A stretch of 62,627 bases of DNA from Lactobacillus equicursoris DSM 19284 = JCM 14600 = CIP 110162. GTDB lineage: Bacteria; Bacillota; Bacilli; Lactobacillales; Lactobacillaceae. A model generated the notes under the pieces. The model saw nothing but the letters and a program-made list of their open reading frames with translations, had not been told where the DNA came from and ran no database searches. Below are positions 17,289 to 25,755 of the stretch, in pieces. The position numbers were made by a program, and so were the translations under genes. How positions within the stretch are numbered: position 1 is the stretch's first letter; each line of letters begins with the position of its first letter. Location: assembly GCF_001434815.1 (NCBI RefSeq), contig NZ_AZDU01000003.1, positions 1 to 62,627 of the forward strand. Reading direction: 5' to 3'.

Positions 17289-18227
17289 TTGAAAAAATAT
17301 GCATTTGGTGTAGATATTGGTGGTACGACGGTTAAGATCGGCTTGTTCGAAACTAGCGGCAAGCTGGCTCAAAAGTGGGAAATCCCAACTAGAAAAGAAA
17401 CTAACGGCACGAAGATCCTGCCAGACATCGCAGATTCTCTTGCAGCCAAGATCGACGAACTAGGCATCAGCAAGGACGACGTTGCCGGTATCGGGATCGA
17501 CGTGCCAGGCCCAATCCTGGATGACGAAATCGTAAACCGCTGCGTTAACCTGGGCTGGGGCGTCTTCAACGTTGCTGAAAGAGTGCGCACTTTGACTGGC
17601 ATCAGCGAAGTTAAGGTTGCTAACGACGCCAACGCCGCTGCTCTTGGCGAAATGTGGCAAGGTGGCGGTGAAAACCACCAAAACGTTGTTATGGTTACCT
17701 TGGGGACTGGTGTCGGCGGCGGCATTATCTCCGACGGTAAGATTATTGCCGGTGCCTTTGGTGCTGCTGGTGAAATCGGTCACCTCTTGGTTAATAAGGA
17801 AGAAACCCAGCTTTGCGGCTGCGGCAAGAAGGGCCACCTGGAACAATATGCTTCTGCAACGGGGATTGCTAGAAGAGCTAAGGAAGTCTTGACGAGCAGC
17901 AATGAACCATCTGCTTTGAGAGACATTAAAGATCCTGACGCTAAGGCAGTCTTTGACTGCGCTAAGGACGGCGACAAGCTGGCCTTAGAAATCGTGGACT
18001 TTGTTGGTGAAACTTTGGGTACTGCTTTAGCTTCAGTGTCCTGCGTTTTCGATCCAGAGGTTTACGTAATCGGCGGCGGGGTTTCCAAGGCTGGTCAAAT
18101 CTTGATTGACACTGTGCAAAAGCACTTTGTAGCTGCGGCCTTCCACGCTTCAGAAGGTGCAGAATTTGCCTTGGCTAAGTTAGGTAACGATGCCGGGATG
18201 TACGGTGCTGTGAAGATGGTTCTGTAA
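17289..18227 (+). CDS. glk: ROK-family glucokinase
   Basis: 312 residues. The phosphate-binding motif is FGVDIGGTTVKIG (about 5-17), the second is GTGVGGG, and the ROK zinc signature is CGCGKKGHLEQYAS. It phosphorylates glucose with ATP, feeding glycolysis. The start codon is TTG, with GAGG nine bases upstream. Codon use indicates high expression. Monocistronic with a strong terminator. Confidence 0.93.
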   Translation: MKKYAFGVDIGGTTVKIGLFETSGKLAQKWEIPTRKETNGTKILPDIADSLAAKIDELGISKDDVAGIGIDVPGPILDDEIVNRCVNLGWGVFNVAERVRTLTGISEVKVANDANAAALGEMWQGGGENHQNVVMVTLGTGVGGGIISDGKIIAGAFGAAGEIGHLLVNKEETQLCGCGKKGHLEQYASATGIARRAKEVLTSSNEPSALRDIKDPDAKAVFDCAKDGDKLALEIVDFVGETLGTALASVSCVFDPEVYVIGGGVSKAGQILIDTVQKHFVAAAFHASEGAEFALAKLGNDAGMYGAVKMVL

Positions 18228-18245
18228 AAAAGTGAATAGTATAGC

Positions 18246-18279
18246 AAAAAGCTCGCTAGGTAATCTAGCGAGCTTTTTA
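18246..18279 (+). terminator. Terminator of glk
   Basis: A-run, stem GCTCGCTAG/CTAGCGAGC, T-run. Confidence 0.9.
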
Positions 18280-18288
18280 TCTAATCAA

Positions 18289-18315
18289 GGGACTTTAACT
18301 CTTGCGAGTTAAGTC
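18289..18315. repeat. Small inverted repeat between glk and ldhL
   Basis: GGACTTTAACTC and GAGTTAAGTCC pair with one bulged base around TTGC. No T-run; role unknown. Confidence 0.4.
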
Positions 18316-18321
18316 CATGCA

Positions 18322-18357
18322 AAAAGGTCATTAGATCTATGGATCTAATGACCTTTT
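18322..18357 (-). terminator. Terminator of ldhL
   Basis: 16-bp perfect stem AAAAGGTCATTAGATC with loop TATG. It is bidirectional by symmetry and lies just after the ldhL stop on the minus strand. Confidence 0.9.
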
Positions 18358-18359
18358 CT

Positions 18360-19286
18360 TTATTCTTCCAGTTGCTTCAGTGTTTCTTGCATGGTCTTGG
18401 CTGAGGCCTGCATCTTGGCGGTTTCTTCTTCATTTAAAGGCAATTCCAAAACATGACTGATCCCTTGACCGTTAATGATGGCCAGGGTGCCTAAGTAAAG
18501 TTCGCCTTCAATGCCGTATTCACCGTTGATTGGGGCTGACAGGGGCAGGGCCAGGTCGTGGTTGTCTAAAATGGTAGCCACGATCTTGGCCAGCATCAGG
18601 GCAACACCGTAGTAGGTTGCGCCCTTTTTGGCAATGATTTCGCCACCTTTTTGCCGGACGTGGGCTTCGATTTCTTCTAAGGCCTCTGGAGTAATTTCTG
18701 GGTAGCTGAGCAGCTTTTTGCCCTTAACGACAGCGCTAGAGAAGTTCTCAAAGCTGCTGTCGCCATGCTCGCCCAAGACCCAGGCATTGACGGCTTCAAT
18801 TGGGGTCTTGAGCCTTTTGGCAATTTCGACCCGCAGGCGGGCTGAGTCAAGTGACGTCCCGGTCCCGATTACTCGGTTCTTCGGGAAACCGGACAATTTC
18901 TGAGTCAGGGTGGTCAGGATGTCAACAGGGTTAGCGGAAACCACGAAGATCCCTTTAAAGCCGGAGGCAACTACGGGATCGACGATGCTCTTTAAAATGG
19001 CCGCATTCTTTTTCACCAGATCCAAGCGGCTTTCGCCAGGTTTGCGGGGGACGCCGGCCGTGATCACCACGACGTCCGCATCACTAGCGTCGCTGTATTC
19101 GCCGGCGTGGATGTAGGTGTTGCCGGTAAAGTAGATGATGTCCTCAAGGTCCAAGCTGTCGCCAGTGGCGCGGTCTTTTGACAGGTCGCAGATGACTAAT
19201 TCATCCACGTGGGTCGCTTGCAGCAGGTCGTTAGCGAAGTTGGAGCCCACGGCGCCGTCGCCAACTAACAGTACTTTTCTGGTCAT
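18360..19286 (-). CDS. ldhL: L-lactate dehydrogenase (L-LDH/malate dehydrogenase family)
   Basis: 308 residues. NAD motif VGDGAVGS (about 8-15), loop PRKPGESRLDLV with the catalytic Arg, substrate Arg in DSARLR, and proton-relay His in GEHGDSSF. It interconverts pyruvate and L-lactate; the GESR loop favours L-LDH over hydroxyisocaproate dehydrogenases. GGAGG precedes the ATG. Its presence beside ldhA means both lactate isomers could be made, although L. delbrueckii is known to make mainly D-lactate, so expression or substrate may be restricted. Confidence 0.88.
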   Translation of the reverse strand: MTRKVLLVGDGAVGSNFANDLLQATHVDELVICDLSKDRATGDSLDLEDIIYFTGNTYIHAGEYSDASDADVVVITAGVPRKPGESRLDLVKKNAAILKSIVDPVVASGFKGIFVVSANPVDILTTLTQKLSGFPKNRVIGTGTSLDSARLRVEIAKRLKTPIEAVNAWVLGEHGDSSFENFSSAVVKGKKLLSYPEITPEALEEIEAHVRQKGGEIIAKKGATYYGVALMLAKIVATILDNHDLALPLSAPINGEYGIEGELYLGTLAIINGQGISHVLELPLNEEETAKMQASAKTMQETLKQLEE

Positions 19287-19421
19287 TTTTTGCCTCCTAT
19301 TAAGGAATAGTATTTCGTAAATTCGTTAACTCTATTATACTGAATTTTTTCGGAAAAATTGCTAATAACTATTAGGTATCATACCCGTCTTGGACAAGAT
19401 TTTTTGCCTGGAGCGATGTGG

Positions 19422-19740
19422 GTTGTCTCAACTTGCACAGAAAGTCTGTTTCAGCTGCCCAAAATTGACTCAACTAAATCGATTTTTTTAAAAAAGCTGC
19501 ACACAAATATACTCAAGTAGCCAAGATGCCGGCCCAAAATTTACTCAACTACTTGATTAGAAGGTTCAGTTGAGTAAGATCGTGAGCAATATTTTCGTTA
19601 CTTGAGTAAGCTTATGAGCATCGGTTTGGCTAGTTGAGTAAGTTTATGAGCATCGATATGGCTAGTTGAGTAAGTTTATGAGCAGCTTTTTGGCTAGTTG
19701 AGTCAACTTTTGTGCATGATCAACGGCAGTTGACTGTGCA
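19422..19740. repeat. Repeat array C: orientation-switching, mostly 32-bp period
   Basis: Three inverted cores (ends at 19475, 19517, 19549; spacing 42 and 32 bp) are followed by six forward cores starting at 19569, 19601, 19633, 19665, 19697 and 19729, exactly 32 bp apart. The core is like GTTGAGTAAGTTTATGAGCA. An isolated forward-like core lies at 19422. It shares core start and polarity with arrays A and B. Confidence 0.85.
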
Positions 19741-19756
19741 CCAGGCCCCCGGAAAC

Positions 19757-19787
19757 CAAAAAAGCAGCCTGGGAGGGCTGCTTCTTT
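19757..19787 (+). terminator. Orphan terminator-like hairpin after array C
   Basis: A-run, stem AAGCAGCC/GGCTGCTT and a short T-rich tail. No + strand gene lies upstream, so a transcript across array C is possible. Confidence 0.5.
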
Positions 19788-20098
19788 AGAAATGTGATGT
19801 GATAAAACTTAAGTTTGCTACATTATGTAGTGCACTTGAAGCGACTGAGGAAAGTGATAGGAGTAAATAACCACAGTCGCATGTGATGAGTAAGGAAAAA
19901 ATAAGTCTATCTGTCTATACAGACAGGAACCGAAAAATGTTGAAATACATATCGTTTGGCTTGACTATGCCTTGGCTAAAAAAACAAGTAACATAAATAG
20001 AAAAGCAAAAGCATACTAAGGCATAGCCCATGCCATAAGAGATCTGCCGGTCTTGCGACTAACAGGCACCGAAAATTATAACGACTGAAGGAGAAAAA

Positions 20099-20176
20099 AT
20101 GAGAAAAATAACTAGCCGCATAACTTTCGAATTATATAATACTCTGATTTGTGGTAATAATCAAAAAAATTACTAA
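20099..20176 (+). CDS. Small ORF, 25 residues
   Basis: ATG preceded by AAGGAG with five bases spacing; the peptide starts MRKITSRITF and ends CGNNQKNY. The stop lies in the loop of the hairpin at 20156-20190 and the last codons form its left arm. No family is recognised. It could be a leader peptide, a small protein or chance. Confidence 0.4.
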   Translation: MRKITSRITFELYNTLICGNNQKNY

Positions 20177-20190
20177 CTTTTTTGATTATT
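20156..20190 (+). terminator. Hairpin overlapping the end of the 25-codon ORF
   Basis: AATAATCAAAAAA pairs with TTTTTTGATTATT around a nine-base loop, followed by an AT-rich stretch. Confidence 0.6.
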
Positions 20191-20206
20191 TAAAAATGGT
20201 TGAGCC

Positions 20207-20220
20207 AGTAAACGCTTTAC
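20207..20220. promoter_or_regulatory. cre-like sequence
   Basis: AGTAAACGCTTTAC resembles a CcpA site. It lies after the small ORF and downstream of the minus-strand MFS gene, so no regulated promoter is obvious. Confidence 0.3.
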
Positions 20221-20261
20221 CCACTTTTTGAAAGTGGAATCATTAACTTTGTGAAGAAATT

Positions 20262-20290
20262 AAAAAGCCTCAGCTGGCGCTGAGACTCTT
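20262..20290 (-). terminator. Terminator of the MFS gene at 20325
   Basis: Stem AGCCTCAGC/GCTGAGACT with one mismatch, followed on the minus strand by a T-run. Confidence 0.75.
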
Positions 20291-20324
20291 TTGACATGGT
20301 ATGGGTAATATTTTTTAACAAAGT

Positions 20325-21563
20325 TTAGGCCTTGGCCTGCTTCTTAGCAGCTTGGATCTGCTTGAGTCCAGGCAGGGTGATCATGACCAAGAAGCTGATG
20401 ATGTAGAGGGCAGATAAGAAGCCCATGACCACGTACAGGTTGTAGTGATCCATCAAAAGGCCAATGATTACGGATGAAAAGCCGCCGATTGCCCGGCCGG
20501 TGTTCATGATCAGATTGTTGGCCGTTGACCGGATTTCGGTCGGGTAGAGCTGGCTGATTACCGCACCGTAGCCGCCGAACATCCCGTTAGAGAAGAAGCC
20601 AGTCAAAGCGCCGGCGAAGAGCATGGCCCAGTAGCTGGTGACGTTGACGATGGCGAAGACCACGATGGCACTGCCCAAAAGGAAGATGCCAAAGGCCCAG
20701 CGAGGACCGATCTTGTCCATCACGGTCCCAAAGACCATCATCCCGATGCTCATGCCCACGATGGTGGCGATCATCCAGTAAGAAGAGCCGGAAACGGACA
20801 GACCCTGCTTTTGTTGGACGATGGATGGCAGCCAGTTCATCAGGCCAAAGTAGCCGGCGATTTGGATAATGGTCATCACCATCAGGCCCAAAGTCTGCAA
20901 GGCCAGGTGCGGCGTTGCAAACAGGCGGCCGAAGGAAATCTTTTCGTGGGTTTCTTGGGCTTTTTGATGAGCTTGTAAAAATTCGTCGCTTTCCTTAACG
21001 TGACGGCGGACAAAGTAGGTCAAGACCACTGGCACAATCCCAAAGAGGAAGAGGGTGTTCCAGCCATACTTGGGGATGATCCAGGCCGCTAAGAGGGCGG
21101 CCACGATGGAGCCGATCTGCCCCCCGATAGCGGCAACAGAACTGGCCCGGCCGATCTGGCTTGATTCAAAGTTTTCGGCAATCAAGGCGATCCCGACGCC
21201 GTATTCACCCCCGGCCCCGATCCCGGCTAAGAAGCGCAGGGCGTAGAGCATGTTGATATCATGGGCGAAGTAGGTTAAGCCAGTTGCGATGGCAAAAATA
21301 AAAATCGTATAGCTAAACGTCTTCACGCGGCCGATACGATCTCCAAGTAGCCCAAACAAAGCGCCACCGAAGAACATGCCGAGGTTGGTGAAGGTTCCGA
21401 TCAAGCCGCCTGCCGCTGCAGAGATGTGCATCTGCGCGATAATTTCGGACAGGGAGAATGACAAGAACATGACGTCCATGTTTTCCAGCAAGAAGCCAGA
21501 TGACATGGATGCCAAAACCCACTTTTGGTTAGTGGACATAGCTGTATTTTGGGTATTATCCAT
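20325..21563 (-). CDS. MFS transporter, aromatic-acid/sugar-porter-like
   Basis: 412 residues with twelve predicted membrane helices. The loop 2-3 motif is GLLGDRIGRVKTF (about 71-83) and helix 5 has GIGAGGEYGVGIAL, the pattern of the aromatic acid:H+ symporter and related porter groups. A basic loop (RRHVKESDEFLQAHQKAQ) separates the halves. Substrate unknown; the nearby shikimate and flavoprotein genes make an organic acid plausible. It is downstream of the YczE-like gene but separated from it by a terminator. Confidence 0.85.
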   Translation of the reverse strand: MDNTQNTAMSTNQKWVLASMSSGFLLENMDVMFLSFSLSEIIAQMHISAAAGGLIGTFTNLGMFFGGALFGLLGDRIGRVKTFSYTIFIFAIATGLTYFAHDINMLYALRFLAGIGAGGEYGVGIALIAENFESSQIGRASSVAAIGGQIGSIVAALLAAWIIPKYGWNTLFLFGIVPVVLTYFVRRHVKESDEFLQAHQKAQETHEKISFGRLFATPHLALQTLGLMVMTIIQIAGYFGLMNWLPSIVQQKQGLSVSGSSYWMIATIVGMSIGMMVFGTVMDKIGPRWAFGIFLLGSAIVVFAIVNVTSYWAMLFAGALTGFFSNGMFGGYGAVISQLYPTEIRSTANNLIMNTGRAIGGFSSVIIGLLMDHYNLYVVMGFLSALYIISFLVMITLPGLKQIQAAKKQAKA

Positions 21564-21670
21564 TATTTAGTTGTACCTCCAAAACTAATGCTCACGGACA
21601 TTACTTATTTTGTATTGCTTCTAATATATTACTTTTTTCTAAAGACTGTCAAGATTTAGTTAAGAAAAAA

Positions 21671-21689
21671 GCCTCCCAGGAAGGGAGGC
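21671..21689 (-). terminator. Terminator of the YczE-like gene
   Basis: GCCTCCC/GGGAGGC stem followed on the minus strand by a T-run. Confidence 0.8.
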
Positions 21690-21758
21690 AGGAAAAGTAG
21701 TTATTTTATTACTTTTTTCTATTAAGGCATACCTGGTTGAACGGAGGATCAAAATAGG

Positions 21759-22475
21759 CTAATCATGAATAGCTTTTGGCTGCTTAACGTTGTGGTGGAG
21801 GCTATGCCACAGGTGCCGGTCAGTCCAGGCAATCATCGGCCCGTTGACCAGCAGAATCACCAAGGTTCCGATATTCACAGAATAAACGCGCCCAGTAGCT
21901 AGGTAGCAAATCCCAGTCATCCCCAGTGGCACCAGGAAGTTGATGAACTGGGCTCTCACCACATTATTTTTTAAATACAGAAAACGCAGAATATTGGTTG
22001 TGCTGTCGTTGGGGTGCATGATCAGGTTGGCCCTTTGGTAAAAGGAGATCGAAACGCCCAAGATGGCGATCCCGAAAAAGCCGACCGCAATCCGCCAGGC
22101 TAAAGGCGCCTGGGGTAGGCCAATCTGGGTAAAGAAGCCGGTAAAGAGGTTGATAAAGTAGCTGAAGCTAGCAATAAAAGCGACCTCGCCGGCAAAGCGC
22201 AGAAAATCTTTTTTCTTTAACAGCAGCTGGTTGATCACGGCGACGGCTGAGCCCACCACAAACATGGCAATCCCGATATTGACGTGAAAGAGGTGGGCCA
22301 GGTTGACTTCCGACGCTCCCCAAGGAGCGGCCCCGATGTTGCTGGAGATGGTCAGGCCGTTGCCAAAGGCGTTGAGGGTGAGGCCGATGACCAGGGCCAG
22401 CAATCTTTTGGACATGGGGTCAAAAGTCTTTTGCTTAACTGAGGCTTTTTTAGCGGAGAGGGCAAGGTTGTGCAA
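21759..22475 (-). CDS. YczE/YyaS/YitT-family membrane protein
   Basis: 238 residues with about five membrane helices. The first helix region (LLALVIGLTLNAFGNGLTI) and SNIGAAPWGASEVNL match the YczE-like family. Function in bacteria is poorly known. The likely start is TTG with AAGGAA upstream. Divergent from the flavoprotein gene at 22737. Confidence 0.75.
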   Translation of the reverse strand: MHNLALSAKKASVKQKTFDPMSKRLLALVIGLTLNAFGNGLTISSNIGAAPWGASEVNLAHLFHVNIGIAMFVVGSAVAVINQLLLKKKDFLRFAGEVAFIASFSYFINLFTGFFTQIGLPQAPLAWRIAVGFFGIAILGVSISFYQRANLIMHPNDSTTNILRFLYLKNNVVRAQFINFLVPLGMTGICYLATGRVYSVNIGTLVILLVNGPMIAWTDRHLWHSLHHNVKQPKAIHD

Positions 22476-22669
22476 ATTGAGTTCCTTCCATTTTTCTTTT
22501 TATAAGGTTGATTCTTTCGGCTGTATCATTATAAGCCAGAATGGCGCTCTTGTTTAATAGATTTCTTTTAATAATCAATTAGTTTCTATAGAATCTTATC
22601 TAACGATAAAATACCTCTATCAATAAACCGAACTTTGCTTATTTTTTAACTAGCCCGGCTTTTATATAA

Positions 22670-22683
22670 TGAAAGCGATTGTA
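22670..22683. promoter_or_regulatory. cre-like site at the frdA1 promoter
   Basis: TGAAAGCGATTGTA directly follows a TATAAT -10, a position expected to repress. It is one of several cre-like sites in the 22-34 kb island. Confidence 0.5.
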
Positions 22684-22736
22684 GAAGAAAAATAAACCAA
22701 ATTTACAACAATAACAAGATTCAGGAGAACCATTTC

Positions 22737-24572
22737 ATGAGTAAAGAAACGATCAAAGCCCAAGCACAAGGGCGCAATGGTGAAATTGATTTTGAAATCG
22801 AAGTCGTTGACCAACAACTGGCTGACTTGAAGGTCACAAAGAGCTCAGAAACCAAGGCCGTCTTTGACCAGGCCTTTGGCAAGCTGCGCGATAACGTCTT
22901 GGCTGCCCAAAGCTTTGACGTTGACGCCATTTCTGGGGCCTCCATCATGACCAAGGCCATTTTGGAATCCGGTAAAAAGGCCCTGGCTGAAAACGGCGTG
23001 CGCCCAGTTGCCCGCAAGGTCGACACCACTCACAAGAACGTGGCCTTGAACGTTGACGTAGCCGTGATCGGTTCCGGGATGGCCGGCCTCTTGGCTGCCA
23101 GCCGCGCCTTGTCCATGGGCAAGAAGGTTGTCGTTTTGGAAAAGAACGGCTACGTTGGCGGGGCCTCCATCTTGAACGGGTCTAACGTTACCGCTACTGG
23201 TTCAAGACTAGCTAAAAAGCTGTTTGGTCCACTGGCAGACCAGGACTCACCAGAGAGACTTTTTAACGACATTACCAAGGAATGCCGGGGTACCAACTAC
23301 CCAGAACTGTCTCACCTTTTGGCCAACAACATCGGCAAGGCCATCGACTTCATTACTGATTTCGCTGACTTGACCTACCAAAAGGCAGAAACTCAAACCA
23401 TTGAACACAGCGTTAACCGTCAAGTGGAAATGCCAAGCCAAAGCTCATACGAAGTTGTAACTAAGGTTGCCAAGGCTTTTGAAGCCAAGGGCGGGATCCT
23501 GCTGACCGACGCGAGAGTGGAAGCTTTGAAGAAGAACGACAAAGGCGTTTTGACCAGCTTGGTGGCTGAAGGCAAGCACCAAACTACGACCGTTAACTTC
23601 AAGTCATTGGTCATGGCTGCCGGCGGCTGGGGCGCTAAGGACTACAAGGAAGGCAAGACTGACATTCCTTACTACGGTCCAATGACCTCAACTGGGGACT
23701 ACTTTACTTTTGCCAAAAATATGAACCTGGCCAGCCGCAACCTGGACTGGTACAAGGTTTACCCACACGGCTTGGAAGTTGAGCCGGGGATTGCCAAGCT
23801 GACCACTTACTCCACCAAGGAAGCCAGCGACATGGGGGCTATTTTTGTCAACCGGGCCGGCAAGCGGGTGGTTAACGAAAGCTTACCATACACCCACTTC
23901 CGCGACGCCATCGCCGCTGAACCAGATAAGACCTGCTTTGTCTTGATGGACCAGCGCATCTGGGACCGCTTCTACGAATTGATGCTGAAGTATGGCTTCA
24001 ACGAAGAAGAAGTGCAAGGCTTCTTTGCTAACGACGGCAAGAAGAGCCCAATTTTGGTCAAGGGCGACCTGGCTGCGGTTGCGCAAAAGGCTGGCGTGGA
24101 ATACGGCAACTTGAAGGAAACTTTTGAAAAGTATCAAGAATATGCTAAAAACGGTGCCGACCCTGAATTTGGCCGGGATGCGAAGTTCCTGCACCCATAC
24201 GAAGGGGACACCTTCTACTTGATCGAACAAAAGCTGCGCTTCTGCACCACCCTGGGCGGCTACGAAGCAACGCCAGAAATGCAGCTGCTAGATGCTGACT
24301 TTAAGCCAGTTGAAAACTTCTACGCAGCCGGCGAAATCGTTGGCGGAGCTAACGGCAAGGACTCTATGCCATCTATGATGAACTCTTGGTCATACGCTTC
24401 TGGCTTCGTGGCCGGGACCGCCGCAGCCGACAACTGCAACAACCGCGAGGTTGATGTGGTGACGAGCGCTAGTGTTGCGCCTGCAGCGCCTAAGGTTGAA
24501 GCAGTGACGGGGGCTAGCCACCACGCTGCTCCGACGCCTAAGCCAGACGCAACCAGCGGAGCCAGCCACTAA
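22737..24572 (+). CDS. FMN/FAD-dependent fumarate-reductase-type enzyme 1
   Basis: 611 residues. An N-terminal FMN-binding domain (about 5-85) ends with DAISGAS, where Ser69 should carry covalent FMN placed by ApbE. Then comes an FAD domain (VIGSGMAGLLAASRAL near 111; late GEIVGGANGKDSMPS). There is no signal peptide and no heme or NADH-binding domain, so it is cytoplasmic with an unknown electron donor. Family members reduce C=C bonds of unsaturated acids (fumarate, urocanate, acrylate, cinnamate). The tail after about 575 is low-complexity and carries TGASH and a final DATSGASH, extra copies of the flavinylation motif. A cre-like site overlaps its promoter. Confidence 0.9.
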   Translation: MSKETIKAQAQGRNGEIDFEIEVVDQQLADLKVTKSSETKAVFDQAFGKLRDNVLAAQSFDVDAISGASIMTKAILESGKKALAENGVRPVARKVDTTHKNVALNVDVAVIGSGMAGLLAASRALSMGKKVVVLEKNGYVGGASILNGSNVTATGSRLAKKLFGPLADQDSPERLFNDITKECRGTNYPELSHLLANNIGKAIDFITDFADLTYQKAETQTIEHSVNRQVEMPSQSSYEVVTKVAKAFEAKGGILLTDARVEALKKNDKGVLTSLVAEGKHQTTTVNFKSLVMAAGGWGAKDYKEGKTDIPYYGPMTSTGDYFTFAKNMNLASRNLDWYKVYPHGLEVEPGIAKLTTYSTKEASDMGAIFVNRAGKRVVNESLPYTHFRDAIAAEPDKTCFVLMDQRIWDRFYELMLKYGFNEEEVQGFFANDGKKSPILVKGDLAAVAQKAGVEYGNLKETFEKYQEYAKNGADPEFGRDAKFLHPYEGDTFYLIEQKLRFCTTLGGYEATPEMQLLDADFKPVENFYAAGEIVGGANGKDSMPSMMNSWSYASGFVAGTAAADNCNNREVDVVTSASVAPAAPKVEAVTGASHHAAPTPKPDATSGASH

Positions 24573-24613
24573 TTTAACATTGATAATCTCTCTTACAAAA
24601 ACTTTTTAGGTAT

Positions 24614-24640
24614 CGCCGAATCGTCAGATTCGGCGTTTTT
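24614..24640 (+). terminator. Terminator of flavoprotein gene 1
   Basis: Perfect stem CGCCGAATC/GATTCGGCG, loop GTCA, then TTTTTG. Array A begins 28 bp later. Confidence 0.9.
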
Positions 24641-24667
24641 GTTTTATTTAGCTGTGGGATGGGGTTG

Positions 24668-25679
24668 CCCCCAAAGTATATCAACCGAGCTGGATTTTGG
24701 TAAAAACCGCCCCCAAAGTATGTCAACCGAGCTGGATTTTGGTAAAAGTCTCCCCCAAAGTATGTCAACCGGTCTAGATTTTGACGAAAATCACCCCCAA
24801 AGTATGTCAACCGGTCTGGATTTTGACGAAAATCACCCCCAAAGTATGTCAACCGAGCTGGATTTTGCCAAAAGTCTCCCCCAAAGTATGTCAACCGGTC
24901 TAGATTTTGACGAAAATCACCCCCAAAGTATGTCAACCGGTCTGGATTTTGACGAAAATCACCCCCAAAGTATGTCAACCGAGCTGGATTTTGCCAAAAG
25001 TCTCCCCCAAAGTATGTCAACCGGTCTAGATTTTGACGAAAATCACCCCCAAAGTATGTCAACCGGTCTGGATTTTGACAAAAGTCACCCCCAAAGTATG
25101 TCAACCGAGCTGGATTTTGCCAAAAGTCTCCCCCAAAGTATGTCAACCGGTCTAGATTTTGACGAAAATCACCCCCAAAGTATGTCAACCGGTCTGGATT
25201 TTGGTAAAAGTCACCCCCAAAGTATGTCAACCGAGCTGGATTTTGACGAAAATCACCCCCAAAGTATGTCAACCGAGCTGGATTTTAACGAAAATCACCC
25301 CCAAAGTATGTCAACCAACCTAGATTTTTTGTAAAATCTCCCCCAAGTTGAGTCAACCGCTTTGAGTTGACATAGATTGGGGGCAAAAATCGTCGAAATT
25401 ACAGCTGGTTGACATAGATTGGGGGCAAAAATCGTCGAAATTACAGCCGGTTGACATAGATCGGGGTCAAAAATCGCTGAAATTACAGCCGGTTGACATA
25501 GATCGGGATCAAAAATCGCTGAAATTACAGCTGGTTGACATAGATTGGGGGCAAAAATCATCGAAATTACAGTCGGTTGAGTCAACTCGGGGGCAAAAAT
25601 CGTCAAAATTACAGTCGGTTGACATAGATTGGGGGCAAAAATCATCGAAATTACAGTCGGTTGACATAAAATGGGGGCC
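24668..25679. repeat. Repeat array A: 25 units of 42 bp with one orientation switch
   Basis: Seventeen units read CCCCCAAAGTATGTCAACC plus a semi-conserved 23-bp spacer (24668-25358). Eight units follow in reverse orientation (GTTGACATAGATTGGGGGC) from 25366 to 25679. Units 3-14 show a 126-bp higher-order period of three unit types. Right unit 6 has the alternative core GTTGAGTCAACTCGGGGGC. It fills the gap between convergent genes. Long ORFs on both strands here are by-products of the 42-bp period. Confidence 0.95.
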
Positions 25680-25716
25680 AAGCCAAGCCACCCCCGTCAC
25701 ACCGCCGCCAGCCCAA

Positions 25717-25741
25717 AACAAAAACGCGCCAAACGGCGCGT
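25717..25741 (-). terminator. Terminator of the LysR gene at 25756
   Basis: Stem ACGCGCC/GGCGCGT with loop AAAC; T-run on the minus strand. Confidence 0.85.
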
Positions 25742-25755
25742 CCAACATAGCCAAG

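Larger units (their letters stand above)
19826..20190 (+). ncRNA. Possible structured RNA with a 25-codon ORF
   Basis: Contains GCGACTG/CAGTCGC, CTGTC/GACAG and CTATGCCTT/AAGGCATAG pairings, two copies of an ACAGGNACCGAAAA motif, the ORF at 20099-20176 and a terminator hairpin at 20156-20190. No known RNA family matched by eye. Extent is approximate. Confidence 0.35.

Noticed and set aside
24574-25334. Long overlapping ORFs of about 230 codons on both strands with 14-residue repeats
   Set aside because: They follow from the 42-bp (14-codon) period of array A, lack ribosome sites and are open on both strands at once. Array C with 32-bp period shows no such ORF.
24668-25679. CRISPR array
   Set aside because: Spacers are similar to each other, orientation flips in the middle, repeats are only about 20 bp and no cas gene lies nearby.
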